A DNA stretch of 28,255 nucleotides, taken from assembly GCA_964580085.1 (NCBI GenBank), contig CAZOJF010000002.1, positions 1-28,255 of the forward strand, in the 5' to 3' direction. Made by a program: the position numbers and the translations under genes. The number at the start of each line of letters is the position of its first letter. The first letter of the stretch is position 1. Below are positions 6,816-14,080 of this stretch, in pieces. The notes below the pieces were generated by a model. It did not search any database and was not told the origin of the DNA. It saw nothing but the letters and a program-made list of their open reading frames with translations. The DNA comes from CAYUWK01 sp964580085. Lineage in GTDB: Bacteria > Patescibacteriota > Minisyncoccia > Minisyncoccales > CG1-02-41-26.

Positions 6816-7075
6816 AACCAAGAAGACTTTCTTTTGACCCCAATGTAACTTATTTCAAACCAAGAGCTGTGCCTCTTTCAACTTTAGAAGAGATAGATTT
6901 AGGTACGGACGAATTAGAAACAGTTCGGCTTTGTGATTTAGAAAATTTAGATCAAGTAAAAGCAGCTCAAAAAATGAAAATCTCCCAAAGTACATTGGGG
7001 AGAATATTATGTTCCGCTAGAAAAAAAATTGCTCAAGCTTTAATACAAGGTAAAGCAATTAAAATTATAAAATAA
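6800..7075 (+). CDS. DUF134 (UPF0251) putative DNA-binding protein
   Basis: 91 aa. It starts MSRPIKPRRLSFDPNVTYFKP, the DUF134 N-terminal signature, followed by a sigma-70-like helix-turn-helix at about 45-80 (LDQVKAAQKMKISQSTLGRIL). DUF134 genes are typically linked to NifX-like and MinD/Mrp Fe-S genes in anaerobes, as here, and probably encode a regulator of that module. The canonical family form carries a few conserved Cys; here only C45 and C71 are present. It overlaps the upstream ATPase by 16 bp, and its stop is one base from the convergent minus-strand gene's stop. Confidence 0.9.
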   Translation: MSRPIKPRRLSFDPNVTYFKPRAVPLSTLEEIDLGTDELETVRLCDLENLDQVKAAQKMKISQSTLGRILCSARKKIAQALIQGKAIKIIK

Positions 7076-7076
7076 A

Positions 7077-7532
7077 TTATTTAACAATTTTCCATTTTAT
7101 TTCTGTTTCTTGAGCTCCAAATTCTAACCATTCTCCATCTTTTGAGATTACATACCATTTTCTACGAGTTTGAGACCAAACCATTGGTTGATTATCATAA
7201 AATGGTTTTTTAATTATTTCTTTTGGTTTTAATTCATCAAGTTCTAACCATTTTTTAAAAACTGTTTCAATAGCATAATCTAAATTTCTAGACTTAGCCC
7301 ATTTAGCTACTTTATCAATAGCTTTTTGGGCTGATCCTACAGACCCAGCTAATTCTAAAAGTTGCTTAGCCGGCCTAGTAAATCTTGAATAAATTATTTT
7401 CTTCTTTTTAGCATCATTTTTAATCTTTTTTAAACTCAATCCTTTGCTAAAAAAATAATGATTAACTATTTGTTGTATCTCTGTTTCTTTTTTTTCTTTA
7501 GTTTTCTTTGTTTTTTTCTTAACTTTATTCAT
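7077..7532 (-). CDS. Hypothetical Lys-rich protein
   Basis: 151 aa. The first 20 or so residues are almost all Lys/Thr/Glu (KKKTKKTKEKKE). The middle (about 50-95) is helical with a motif RFTRPAKQLLELAGSVGSAQKAI. The C-terminus (about 110-151) is Trp-rich and probably beta (NQPMVWSQTRRKWYVI). I do not recognise the family. The basic tail and aromatic C-terminus would suit a nucleic-acid binding protein, but this is only inference. It overlaps the AMMECR1-like gene by 8 bp, so it is the last gene of the AmmeMemoRadiSam transcript. Confidence 0.7.
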   Translation of the reverse strand: MNKVKKKTKKTKEKKETEIQQIVNHYFFSKGLSLKKIKNDAKKKKIIYSRFTRPAKQLLELAGSVGSAQKAIDKVAKWAKSRNLDYAIETVFKKWLELDELKPKEIIKKPFYDNQPMVWSQTRRKWYVISKDGEWLEFGAQETEIKWKIVK

Positions 7533-8046
7533 ATTTTTTTATTCTAAACTTATAGATAATTAGTTCTTCTTCTAAGGAATTAATTCCTCCTTTCTGGCAA
7601 GTAATTGAAATCTGTTTTTCTATTGTGTCTATGCCCTCTAAGTCGGGGAGCAGGAGAGCGGATTTTGGAGGATAATTAAGTGTTTTAATAATAATACCAT
7701 ATTCTTTAGGATCTAGCTCTTTTTTGTTTTTAATCAGCTCTGGTTTTTCCAAAATAGAGACCGTATAAGAAAGAAATGGTAATTCCTGTTTTTGGATAGG
7801 ACCAAAACGATAATCTTCCACAGCAGCAGAGATAGCACTTTGGATCACTTCTTCAATAATATTATCTCTTGTTGGGAGATATGTCCCAATACATCCTCTT
7901 AAATCTTGGTTTTTTTCAATTGTTATAAAAACTCCAGCTTTTCTTTCGGAAAATTCTTTTATCAAATTATCTTCTGCTTTAATTATCTTTCCTGTGTTTA
8001 TGTATGTCTCTACTGCTTTTTGAGCTAAAGCAACTAAGGTGTGCAT
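7525..8046 (-). CDS. amrA: AmmeMemoRadiSam system protein A (AMMECR1 domain)
   Basis: 173 aa. AMMECR1 domain with the signature LRGCIGT (residues about 50-56), preceded by GVFITIEKNQD and followed by the helical IQSAISAAVEDYRFGPI and YTVSILEKPE. Its function in bacteria is unresolved; it is regularly encoded with a MEMO-like protein and a radical SAM enzyme, as here. In many bacteria AMMECR1 is fused to the MEMO/LigB part; here they are separate genes 3 bp apart. No SD is seen. Confidence 0.93.
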   Translation of the reverse strand: MHTLVALAQKAVETYINTGKIIKAEDNLIKEFSERKAGVFITIEKNQDLRGCIGTYLPTRDNIIEEVIQSAISAAVEDYRFGPIQKQELPFLSYTVSILEKPELIKNKKELDPKEYGIIIKTLNYPPKSALLLPDLEGIDTIEKQISITCQKGGINSLEEELIIYKFRIKKYE

Positions 8047-8049
8047 AAA

Positions 8050-8661
8050 TTAATGATTAAAAATTAATATGTCAGCAACTAAATATCCAACTCCAAATGG
8101 TTTTTCATAAGACAAAACTCTTATTTTCCAATCTAATTTTGCCGTTTCTAAAATACCTAGAATAAAGCAAAATGAACGAAGACCACACTCGCTAGCCTGG
8201 GGAAACATTTTATCTAACTTTAATATGTTTTTTATATCTCTTTTTTCTAAATATTTTAGTAGTGCTTTATCAAATTTTGGTCCATCAGAATTAAATCCAT
8301 AGGGCCCATCTTTTTTGAGACAATGCGATAAATCTCCGGAAGCAATTAAAGCATAATCTTTGTCTTCTTCTAAATAAAATTCTTGGCCTTGTTTAAAATA
8401 ATATTCTGGATTTTCAGAACCGGTTAAATAAGTTTTAATTTCTCCTTTAAAGTTTTTGGCTAAAAAATATAAGGGGACATTAAAGCCCCAATCAGGATGA
8501 GGAGAGGAAATAATAATCGAATTTGGATTAATTTTTTTAAATTTTTTATTTAAATAATTTAAACTTTTTATGGTATTTTTCAACTTTAAAGCAGATTCAT
8601 CTGATCCAATAGATGGCAATAATATGGGAGGATGAGGACAAATTGAAACAAATTTAATCAT
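8050..8661 (-). CDS. amrB: AmmeMemoRadiSam system protein B (MEMO/LigB-like)
   Basis: 203 aa. Superfamily of class III extradiol dioxygenases and MEMO, with metal-site histidines visible in SICPHPPILLPS (residues about 7-18), SSPHPDWG (about 53-60) and IASGDLSHCL. The C-terminal LRSFCFILGIL and KPFGVGYLVADI also fit. It is shorter than typical MEMO-type proteins (about 260-290 aa). Its ATG overlaps the TGA of the radical SAM gene (ATGA at 8658-8661), indicating coupled translation. Enzymatic activity is not established for this group. Confidence 0.88.
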   Translation of the reverse strand: MIKFVSICPHPPILLPSIGSDESALKLKNTIKSLNYLNKKFKKINPNSIIISSPHPDWGFNVPLYFLAKNFKGEIKTYLTGSENPEYYFKQGQEFYLEEDKDYALIASGDLSHCLKKDGPYGFNSDGPKFDKALLKYLEKRDIKNILKLDKMFPQASECGLRSFCFILGILETAKLDWKIRVLSYEKPFGVGYLVADILIFNH

Positions 8662-9536
8662 ATATTACCTGTATAAATATGTTTTAAGCCGACTTTTTCT
8701 CCAATCTGTTTAGCTTTTTCTAAGGTCTTAATCGGAGTATCTGGAAGATTTTGTAGTTTCCAAGAAATAGAACTAAAGAATCTATCTATGTGCCAAGGTG
8801 TTTCTTGACCTAACTCGTCTTTTATAAAACTAGCGATTTCTCTAAATATTTTTTCTTTATCATTTAAGGTGGGTATTACTAAAGTAGTAATTTCTGTCCA
8901 GATTCTTTTCTTTTTTAACCTTTTTAATGTATCCAAGACCGGTTTTAATCTTCCTCCACAATATTTAATATAAAAACTATCTTCCGAACTCTTTATGTCT
9001 ATATTAACAGCATCTAGATAAGGATAAATTAGATTAAACAATTCTTTTGACCAAAATCCATTGCTCACCCAAACATTTTTTAATCCTTTTTTCCTAGCCA
9101 GTTTCATTACGTCTAAGGAATATTCTGAAAATATTGCTGGTTCGGTATAGGTGTAAGAAATACTTGGCAGATTGTTTTCCAGAGCAATTGATACTATTTT
9201 TTTAGGACTTAAATCTTTGCCAAAAATCTGATTATTTTTTGGGAAAACTTGTGAAATATTATAATTTTGGCAATTAAGACATTGGAAATTACATCCAACT
9301 GTAGAAAAAGATAAAGAATATGTTTCAGGTAAAAAATGAAATAAAGGCTTTTTCTCAATAGGATCAATACTTAAAGCGGCTACTTTCCCATAAACTAAAG
9401 AATAAAGTTTGCCATTTTTATTTTCCTTTACATTACATTTACCTCTTTGGCCATTTTCAATAATACAGTAATGAGCACAATTTTGGCATTGGACCTTCTT
9501 ATCTTTCAATTTTTTATAAAGATAAACCTCTTTCAT
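8658..9536 (-). CDS. amrS: AmmeMemoRadiSam system radical SAM enzyme
   Basis: 292 aa. The radical SAM CxxxCxxC motif is C82-NFQ-C86-LN-C89, after the N-terminal cysteine set C17/C20/C24/C34 (CQNCAHYC to GKCNV), as in this family. Downstream core motifs include SYTYTEPAIF and LDAVNIDIKS. It ends at KHIYTGNI, where relatives usually continue for some 30-40 residues with a second CxxC element, so the C-terminus looks trimmed. It is first in the operon; an extended -10 lies 6 nt before the ATG. It presumably modifies a molecule handled by the two partner proteins; the substrate is unknown. Confidence 0.93.
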   Translation of the reverse strand: MKEVYLYKKLKDKKVQCQNCAHYCIIENGQRGKCNVKENKNGKLYSLVYGKVAALSIDPIEKKPLFHFLPETYSLSFSTVGCNFQCLNCQNYNISQVFPKNNQIFGKDLSPKKIVSIALENNLPSISYTYTEPAIFSEYSLDVMKLARKKGLKNVWVSNGFWSKELFNLIYPYLDAVNIDIKSSEDSFYIKYCGGRLKPVLDTLKRLKKKRIWTEITTLVIPTLNDKEKIFREIASFIKDELGQETPWHIDRFFSSISWKLQNLPDTPIKTLEKAKQIGEKVGLKHIYTGNI

Positions 9537-9542
9537 ATTTTT

Positions 9543-9551
9543 ATTTTATCA
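9543..9551 (-). promoter_or_regulatory. Extended -10 promoter of the AmmeMemoRadiSam operon
   Basis: On the minus strand TGATAAAAT forms an extended -10 (TGn plus TAAAAT, hexamer 9543-9548) ending 6 nt before the ATG at 9536. No convincing -35 is seen at 17 bp (CTTCTT). The position predicts a leaderless mRNA. Confidence 0.45.
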
Positions 9552-9560
9552 CTATCAAGG

Positions 9561-9604
9561 AAAAAAAGAAGGCACTCTTATTTTTTATCAAATAACAAGT
9601 GCCT
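9561..9604 (-). terminator. Terminator of the sigma factor gene
   Basis: On the minus strand AGGCACT pairs with AGTGCCT after one mismatched step and a further TTATT/AATAA extension (9570-9604), followed by TCTTTTTTT. The sigma stop codon (9603-9605) lies at the base of the 5' arm. Confidence 0.7.
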
Positions 9605-10463
9605 ATTCTAATAGTTCTCTTAATTGAGGATTACTCCATTTTAACTTTCTTAAAGCTATATCTTGAATCTGTCGAACTCTTTCTCCTGAAAGATCTATAA
9701 TCTTCCCAATTTTTCTTAGTGTATATTTTCTCCTATTTTCTAACCCAAATCGCATAATCAAAATTTTTCTCTCTCTAGGGGTTAAAGAAAATAAAGCTTC
9801 AATCAATTGTTTTTTCAAATCTTCTTTTTTTAGTCTTGCTATTGGGTCAATCGTTCTTTCATCTACTATAGTATTAATCAAAGAATTGTCTCCATCTTTT
9901 ACAGAAAATGGCGCCTCCAAAGAAAGTGGAGATTTTCTAATTTTTTCTAAGTAATTAGCCTCTGTTGCATCAATATCCATTCTTATCGCAATTTCTTGAA
10001 CTGAAGGAAAACGTCCTAACTTTTGATAAAGTTCTCTCTTTGTCTGTTGATATTCACCAATTATCTCTCTTTTATAAATAGGAATAAAGATCGTGCTTGA
10101 CTGATTATGAATGGTCCTTCTCATAGCCTGATCTATCCAGGGTATGGCGTATGTGGAAAACCTATACCCCTTTCTCCATTTAAATTTCTCTACTGCTCTC
10201 ATTAGCCCTAAGGCTCCTGCTTGGTAAATATCTTCATCTTCCAAGCCAGAAATTGAAGATAATCTTTTTATCCTCTTCATCCAAAAATCAATTAATCCTT
10301 TATTCTTTTTTACAATTTCATTTTTTATTTCTTGTTTATTCTCGGGATATCTTTCCATTCTCTGAAATAACTTTTTCTGTTCTCCCGGTGAAATGGAAGG
10401 AAGAACATCATCATAGTCATTTTGTAATCTTAAATTTGCTTTTTGTAAAAGAGCTTTTGACAT
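9603..10463 (-). CDS. RNA polymerase sigma-70 family factor
   Basis: 286 aa from the ATG at 10463, chosen because AAGGAGGTG ends 6 nt upstream; an in-frame ATG at 10517 would place this SD inside the gene. Regions seen: 2.1-2.4 (DIYQAGALGLMRAVEKFKWR, then FSTYAIPWIDQAMRR), region 3 (LGRFPSVQEIAIRM) and 4.1-4.2 (LTPRERKILIMRFGL, then KIIDLSGERVRQIQDIALRKL). The N-terminal region 1.1 is absent. RpoD normally reads WWIRQAITR in 2.4; here it is PWIDQAMRR, so promoter preference may differ, or it is a lineage-specific primary sigma. Monocistronic, with its own promoter and terminator. Confidence 0.93.
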   Translation of the reverse strand: MSKALLQKANLRLQNDYDDVLPSISPGEQKKLFQRMERYPENKQEIKNEIVKKNKGLIDFWMKRIKRLSSISGLEDEDIYQAGALGLMRAVEKFKWRKGYRFSTYAIPWIDQAMRRTIHNQSSTIFIPIYKREIIGEYQQTKRELYQKLGRFPSVQEIAIRMDIDATEANYLEKIRKSPLSLEAPFSVKDGDNSLINTIVDERTIDPIARLKKEDLKKQLIEALFSLTPRERKILIMRFGLENRRKYTLRKIGKIIDLSGERVRQIQDIALRKLKWSNPQLRELLE

Positions 10464-10517
10464 TTGATTCACCTCCTTTTTAAAAAAATAAAAATCAAAT
10501 GTTTTATGTTTGTTCAA

Positions 10518-10546
10518 GATATAACATTATTATAGAAAATTGTAAA
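10518..10546 (-). promoter_or_regulatory. Promoter of the sigma factor gene
   Basis: Minus strand: TTTACA (10541-10546), 17 bp, TATATC (10518-10523). The start would be near 10511 with a leader of about 48 nt ending in the strong SD. Its -35 overlaps that of the divergent thpR promoter. Confidence 0.6.
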
Positions 10547-10568
10547 GTTCTGAATCTTTTGTTATTAT
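10540..10568 (+). promoter_or_regulatory. Promoter of thpR, probably leaderless
   Basis: TTGTAA (10540-10545), 17 bp, TATTAT (10563-10568). The ATG follows 8 nt after the -10 box, so transcription would start at or within about 2 nt of the start codon. Confidence 0.6.
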
Positions 10569-10576
10569 TAATTTAT

Positions 10577-11140
10577 ATGAAACATAGAATTTTTGTGGCT
10601 ATTAATTTACCAGAAAAGGTTAAGAAGACTCTTCTTAATTATCAAACAAAATTGCCTAATTTTCCTATAAAATGGACCAAAAAAGAAAATATGCATATTA
10701 CTCTAGTTTTCATTGGCCTGGTTAAAGATGAAAACATTCCCAAGATTTGTGAAGCTGTAAAAAGGGCCTGCGCTCAGTATAAATCTTTTAAAATCAATCT
10801 AAATGAAATTTCCTATGGCCCTCCTCAAAAACTACCTCCTCGTATGATTTGGGCTAGGGGAGAGCAATCAGATGAATTGGTTAACCTAAAGACTGGCTTA
10901 GAAAAATATTTAATAGAATCTGAAGTTGGTTTTATAGAAGATAATAAAAAGTTCCATACCCATGTTACCTTGGGGAGAATTAGGACCTGGGAATGGAAAA
11001 GAATTGAACCAGAAGAAAGGCCAGAGATAGTAGAAGAAACAGATTTAGATTTTGAAGTAAATTCAATAGAAGTTATGGAAAGCACTCTTAAAAGAACAGG
11101 GGCAGAATATGATCAATTACTATCAGTTAAACTTAGTTAA
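10577..11140 (+). CDS. thpR: RNA 2',3'-cyclic phosphodiesterase (2H family)
   Basis: 187 aa from the ATG at 10577; the upstream in-frame ATG at 10499 would add a hydrophobic leader overlapping the promoter. Two HxTL-type motifs define the 2H phosphoesterase active site: MHITLVFIG and THVTLGRIR. KHRIFVAINLP at the N-terminus and LKRTGAEYDQLLSV at the end are family-typical. The enzyme opens 2',3'-cyclic phosphates at RNA ends. Its stop is one base from the murC start, so the two are co-transcribed. Confidence 0.93.
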   Translation: MKHRIFVAINLPEKVKKTLLNYQTKLPNFPIKWTKKENMHITLVFIGLVKDENIPKICEAVKRACAQYKSFKINLNEISYGPPQKLPPRMIWARGEQSDELVNLKTGLEKYLIESEVGFIEDNKKFHTHVTLGRIRTWEWKRIEPEERPEIVEETDLDFEVNSIEVMESTLKRTGAEYDQLLSVKLS

Positions 11141-11141
11141 T

Positions 11142-12455
11142 ATGAATATTCATTTCATCGGCATAGGCGGAATTGGTGTTTCGGCATTAGCCCAATATTA
11201 TTTATCAAACGGCCATAAAGTTAGTGGCTCTGATTTAGTTTCTTCAGAAATGACTGAGTTGTTAAAAAACAAAGGTATAAAAATTATTATAGGGAAACAT
11301 AAAATAAAAAACTTATCTAAAAATACTAATCTTGTAATTTATAGCCCCGCTGTCCCCGAAGATAATCCGGAATTAAAAATCGCTCAGAAAAATAAAATTA
11401 AGTGTCAAAGTTATCCTGAAGCTCTAGGAGATTTAACTAAAAAGTATTTTACAATTGCTATTTCGGGAACCCACGGGAAAAGTACAACTACAGCAATGAC
11501 TGCTTTAACTTTGATAAAAGCTGGTCTAGATCCTACGGTGATTCTAGGAACAAAATTAAAAGAATTTAAGAATTCTAATTTTAGAAAAGGAAAAAGTAAA
11601 TATTTAATTATAGAGGCAGATGAATGGAAAGCATCTTTTTTAAATTATTTTCCACAAATTATTGCCCTAACAAATATTGAAAGAGAACATCTTGATTATT
11701 ACAAAAACATAAAGCATATTTTAAAAACTTATCAAGAATATATTAACCATTTATCAAAAAAAGGAATTTTAATAATAAATGGAAAAGATAAGAATATTAA
11801 AAGATTAATTTCCAATTCTAAACATTTTTCAATTCTTGATTTTCGATCTTTGAAATCAAAAGATATTAAAAAACTGAAAACAATTCTTAATGTCCCAGGA
11901 GAATATAATGTTTTAAACGCTTCAATTGCTCTGAGTATAGCTCGTATCTTAAAAGTTCCAGATAAAGTTTCTTATCAGGCATTATCAATATATAAAGGTG
12001 CTTGGCGTCGATTTGAAGAATATAAATTAAAGGTTGGAGATTTTAAATTGAAAATTATATCTGACTATGCTCACCATCCAACAGAAATTAAGGTAACCTT
12101 AAAAGCTCTCCGAGAAAAATTTCCCCAGAAAGAAATTTGGTGTGTTTTCCAGCCTCATCAATATCAAAGAACATTTTATTTATTTAAAGATTTCATTAAA
12201 ACATTTAGACAAGCTATAAATAAGTTAAAAATTAATAAAGTTATTATTACTGATATATATGACGTTGCCGGGAGAGAAAAAAAGGGATTAAAAAATAAAA
12301 TTAATTCTGAAAAGTTAATAAAAGAAATTAATAGTCCTTCCGCAATTTATTTGCCCAAAAATAAAATAAAAAAATATCTAAAAAAGAACGCAAAAGGCCA
12401 AGAAGTAATAATTATAATGGGAGCGGGAGATATTTATAAAGTTCTTGACAATTGA
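11142..12455 (+). CDS. murC: UDP-N-acetylmuramate--L-alanine ligase
   Basis: 437 aa. Adds L-Ala to UDP-MurNAc, the first peptide step of peptidoglycan synthesis. N-terminal Rossmann motif GIGGIGVSALA (residues 7-17), ATP loop SGTHGKSTT (108-116), EADEWKASF, then NIEREHLDYY and the C-terminal DYAHHPTEI. The start at 11142 follows the thpR stop directly. murC is separated from the main mur cluster by a small membrane protein and two tRNA synthetases. Length is slightly short but complete. Confidence 0.96.
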   Translation: MNIHFIGIGGIGVSALAQYYLSNGHKVSGSDLVSSEMTELLKNKGIKIIIGKHKIKNLSKNTNLVIYSPAVPEDNPELKIAQKNKIKCQSYPEALGDLTKKYFTIAISGTHGKSTTTAMTALTLIKAGLDPTVILGTKLKEFKNSNFRKGKSKYLIIEADEWKASFLNYFPQIIALTNIEREHLDYYKNIKHILKTYQEYINHLSKKGILIINGKDKNIKRLISNSKHFSILDFRSLKSKDIKKLKTILNVPGEYNVLNASIALSIARILKVPDKVSYQALSIYKGAWRRFEEYKLKVGDFKLKIISDYAHHPTEIKVTLKALREKFPQKEIWCVFQPHQYQRTFYLFKDFIKTFRQAINKLKINKVIITDIYDVAGREKKGLKNKINSEKLIKEINSPSAIYLPKNKIKKYLKKNAKGQEVIIIMGAGDIYKVLDN

Positions 12456-12480
12456 CTTTTAAAAAGTAAACATTTAAAAT
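12452..12480 (+). promoter_or_regulatory. Promoter of the small membrane protein gene
   Basis: TTGACT (12452-12457), 17 bp, TAAAAT (12475-12480). The -35 box overlaps the murC stop codon. The leader would be about 55 nt and carries a perfect A/T inverted repeat. Confidence 0.55.
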
Positions 12481-12509
12481 AGATTAAAGGTTAAATTAAG
12501 TAATATAGT

Positions 12510-12532
12510 AATATATTTTTTAAAAATATATT
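12510..12532. repeat. Perfect 11-bp A/T inverted repeat
   Basis: AATATATTTTT (12510-12520), a single T, then AAAAATATATT (12522-12532), 10 bp before the ATG at 12543. In RNA it would form a long A-U hairpin in the leader; in DNA it could be a protein site or a melting element. Confidence 0.5.
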
Positions 12533-12542
12533 CTAAAAAATT

Positions 12543-12761
12543 ATGGAAACTTTAATGCTAGTATTTTGGGTAGTGGCAATCGCCGCCGTAATTGGTTTGA
12601 TTTTTTGGTTTGCAAAATTTAAGGAGAAAAAAACAGCAGAGAAAGAAATTTTTTCTGCTCCACTAGATACACCAGAACAACCAAAAGTTCAACCGGAAAT
12701 GCCAAAACCGGATGAAGAAGTAGAAGAGGAAGAAACAGCAGAAGAGCGCAAAGAAGAATAA
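12543..12761 (+). CDS. Small membrane protein with acidic tail
   Basis: 72 aa. One transmembrane helix at about 5-25 (LMLVFWVVAIAAVIGLIFWF), a short basic KFKEKK stop-transfer, then a disordered Pro/Glu-rich tail (about 40-72) ending in a run of Glu. It has its own promoter and terminator, so it is likely expressed independently. The family was not recognised. The negatively charged cytosolic tail suggests an interaction or anchoring role only as inference. Confidence 0.7.
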   Translation: METLMLVFWVVAIAAVIGLIFWFAKFKEKKTAEKEIFSAPLDTPEQPKVQPEMPKPDEEVEEEETAEERKEE

Positions 12762-12778
12762 ATAATTTCTTATTATAA

Positions 12779-12808
12779 AAAAACCGCGGATTAATTTACG
12801 CGGTTTTT
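12779..12808 (+). terminator. Rho-independent terminator
   Basis: AAAAACCGCG (12779-12788) pairs exactly with CGCGGTTTTT (12799-12808) over a 10-nt loop; the GC core plus T run make it a strong terminator. Symmetric arms could also work on the minus strand. Confidence 0.85.
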
Positions 12809-12827
12809 ATTTTAAGCCAGATAAAGG

Positions 12828-12856
12828 TTGTTTTTAAACAAAAAATCAATTAGAAT
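12828..12856 (+). promoter_or_regulatory. Promoter of the tyrS-mur-gltX gene run
   Basis: TTGTTT (12828-12833), 17 bp, TAGAAT (12851-12856). The start at about 12863 leaves a 15-nt leader without an SD. It is the only candidate promoter noticed before the eight closely packed genes to 22588. Confidence 0.5.
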
Positions 12857-12877
12857 AGAATAATTAAGTTCATAAAT

Positions 12878-14077
12878 ATGGCTATAAATACTGATTCTAA
12901 AAAAATAAAAGAGATACTAGAAAGGGGAGTAGAACAAGTTATTAATAAAGATAATTTATTAAAAAAACTTAGGTCTGGGGAAAAACTAAGAATTAAACAT
13001 GGAGTTGATCCTACGGGTCCTAAAATGCATATTGGGAGAGCTATTCAACTTTGGAAGCTTAAAGCATTTCAAGATTTAGGACATCAAGTTGTTTTTATTA
13101 TTGGTGATTTTACGGGAAGAATCGGAGACGCATCTGACAAACAAGCTATAAGAAAACCATTAACCGAAAAAGAAATTCAAAAAAACTTAAAGGATTATAA
13201 AAAACAGATAGGAAAAATTTTAGACATGAAGAAGGTTGAATTTCATTATAATTCAGAATGGTCAAAGAAATTAAAACTACAAGATTTTCTTTCTATATCT
13301 ATGAATTTTACAGCCCAACAAATGATTCAACGTAGAAATTTTAAAGAAAGATGGGACAATGCTAAGCCAATTGGGCTACACGAATTAGCTTATCCCATAC
13401 TTCAAGGATATGATTCTGTAATGATAAAAGCCGATGTTGAAATAGGTGGATATGATCAATTGTTTAATCTAAAAACTGGACGAGACATGCAAAGATTATT
13501 TAAACAAGAGCCTCAAGATATTATGGTTTCCAAAATGTTATATGGTTTAGACAATAGGAAAATGTCAACTAGTTGGGGGAATGTAATAAATATACTAGAT
13601 AGCGCAGAAGATATGTATGGGAAAATTATGTCAATGAAAGATGAATTAATACCACATTATTTTGAATTAACTACTCAACTTTCTTTAGGGGAGATAAAAA
13701 AAATAGAAAGAGCATTAAAGAAAAAAGAAATGAATCCTAGGGATGCTAAGAATATTTTAGCTAAAGAAATTATTAGTATTTACCATAATAAAAAAGCAGG
13801 AGAGATTGCGGAAAAGAAGTTTAATCGTGTTTTTAAAGAAAATAAAATACCTTTAAAAGTTCCTTATTTCAAAACTTCTAAAAAATCTTTACCAATTCTT
13901 GATTTACTTGTGAAAACAAAACTATCTTCTTCTAAAAAAGAAGCTAAAAGATTAATAATACAAGGCGGAGTAAGTATAGAAAATAAACTGGTTAAAGACT
14001 GGCAAAAAAATATTGAATTAAAAAACAATATTGTATTAAAAGTAGGAAAAAGAAAATTTATGAAAATAATCAAATAA
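12878..14077 (+). CDS. tyrS: Tyrosyl-tRNA synthetase
   Basis: 399 aa. Class I synthetase: HIGH-type motif HIGR at residues 51-54, tyrosine-site region ADVEIGGYDQLFNLKTGRD, KMSKS-type motif KMSTS at about 228-232, and a C-terminal S4 RNA-binding domain (about 335-399, LVKTKLSSSKKEAKRLI). Full length for the family. It charges tRNA-Tyr in the cytosol. It is followed by aspS after 3 bp. Confidence 0.96.
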   Translation: MAINTDSKKIKEILERGVEQVINKDNLLKKLRSGEKLRIKHGVDPTGPKMHIGRAIQLWKLKAFQDLGHQVVFIIGDFTGRIGDASDKQAIRKPLTEKEIQKNLKDYKKQIGKILDMKKVEFHYNSEWSKKLKLQDFLSISMNFTAQQMIQRRNFKERWDNAKPIGLHELAYPILQGYDSVMIKADVEIGGYDQLFNLKTGRDMQRLFKQEPQDIMVSKMLYGLDNRKMSTSWGNVINILDSAEDMYGKIMSMKDELIPHYFELTTQLSLGEIKKIERALKKKEMNPRDAKNILAKEIISIYHNKKAGEIAEKKFNRVFKENKIPLKVPYFKTSKKSLPILDLLVKTKLSSSKKEAKRLIIQGGVSIENKLVKDWQKNIELKNNIVLKVGKRKFMKIIK

Positions 14078-14080
14078 TTT

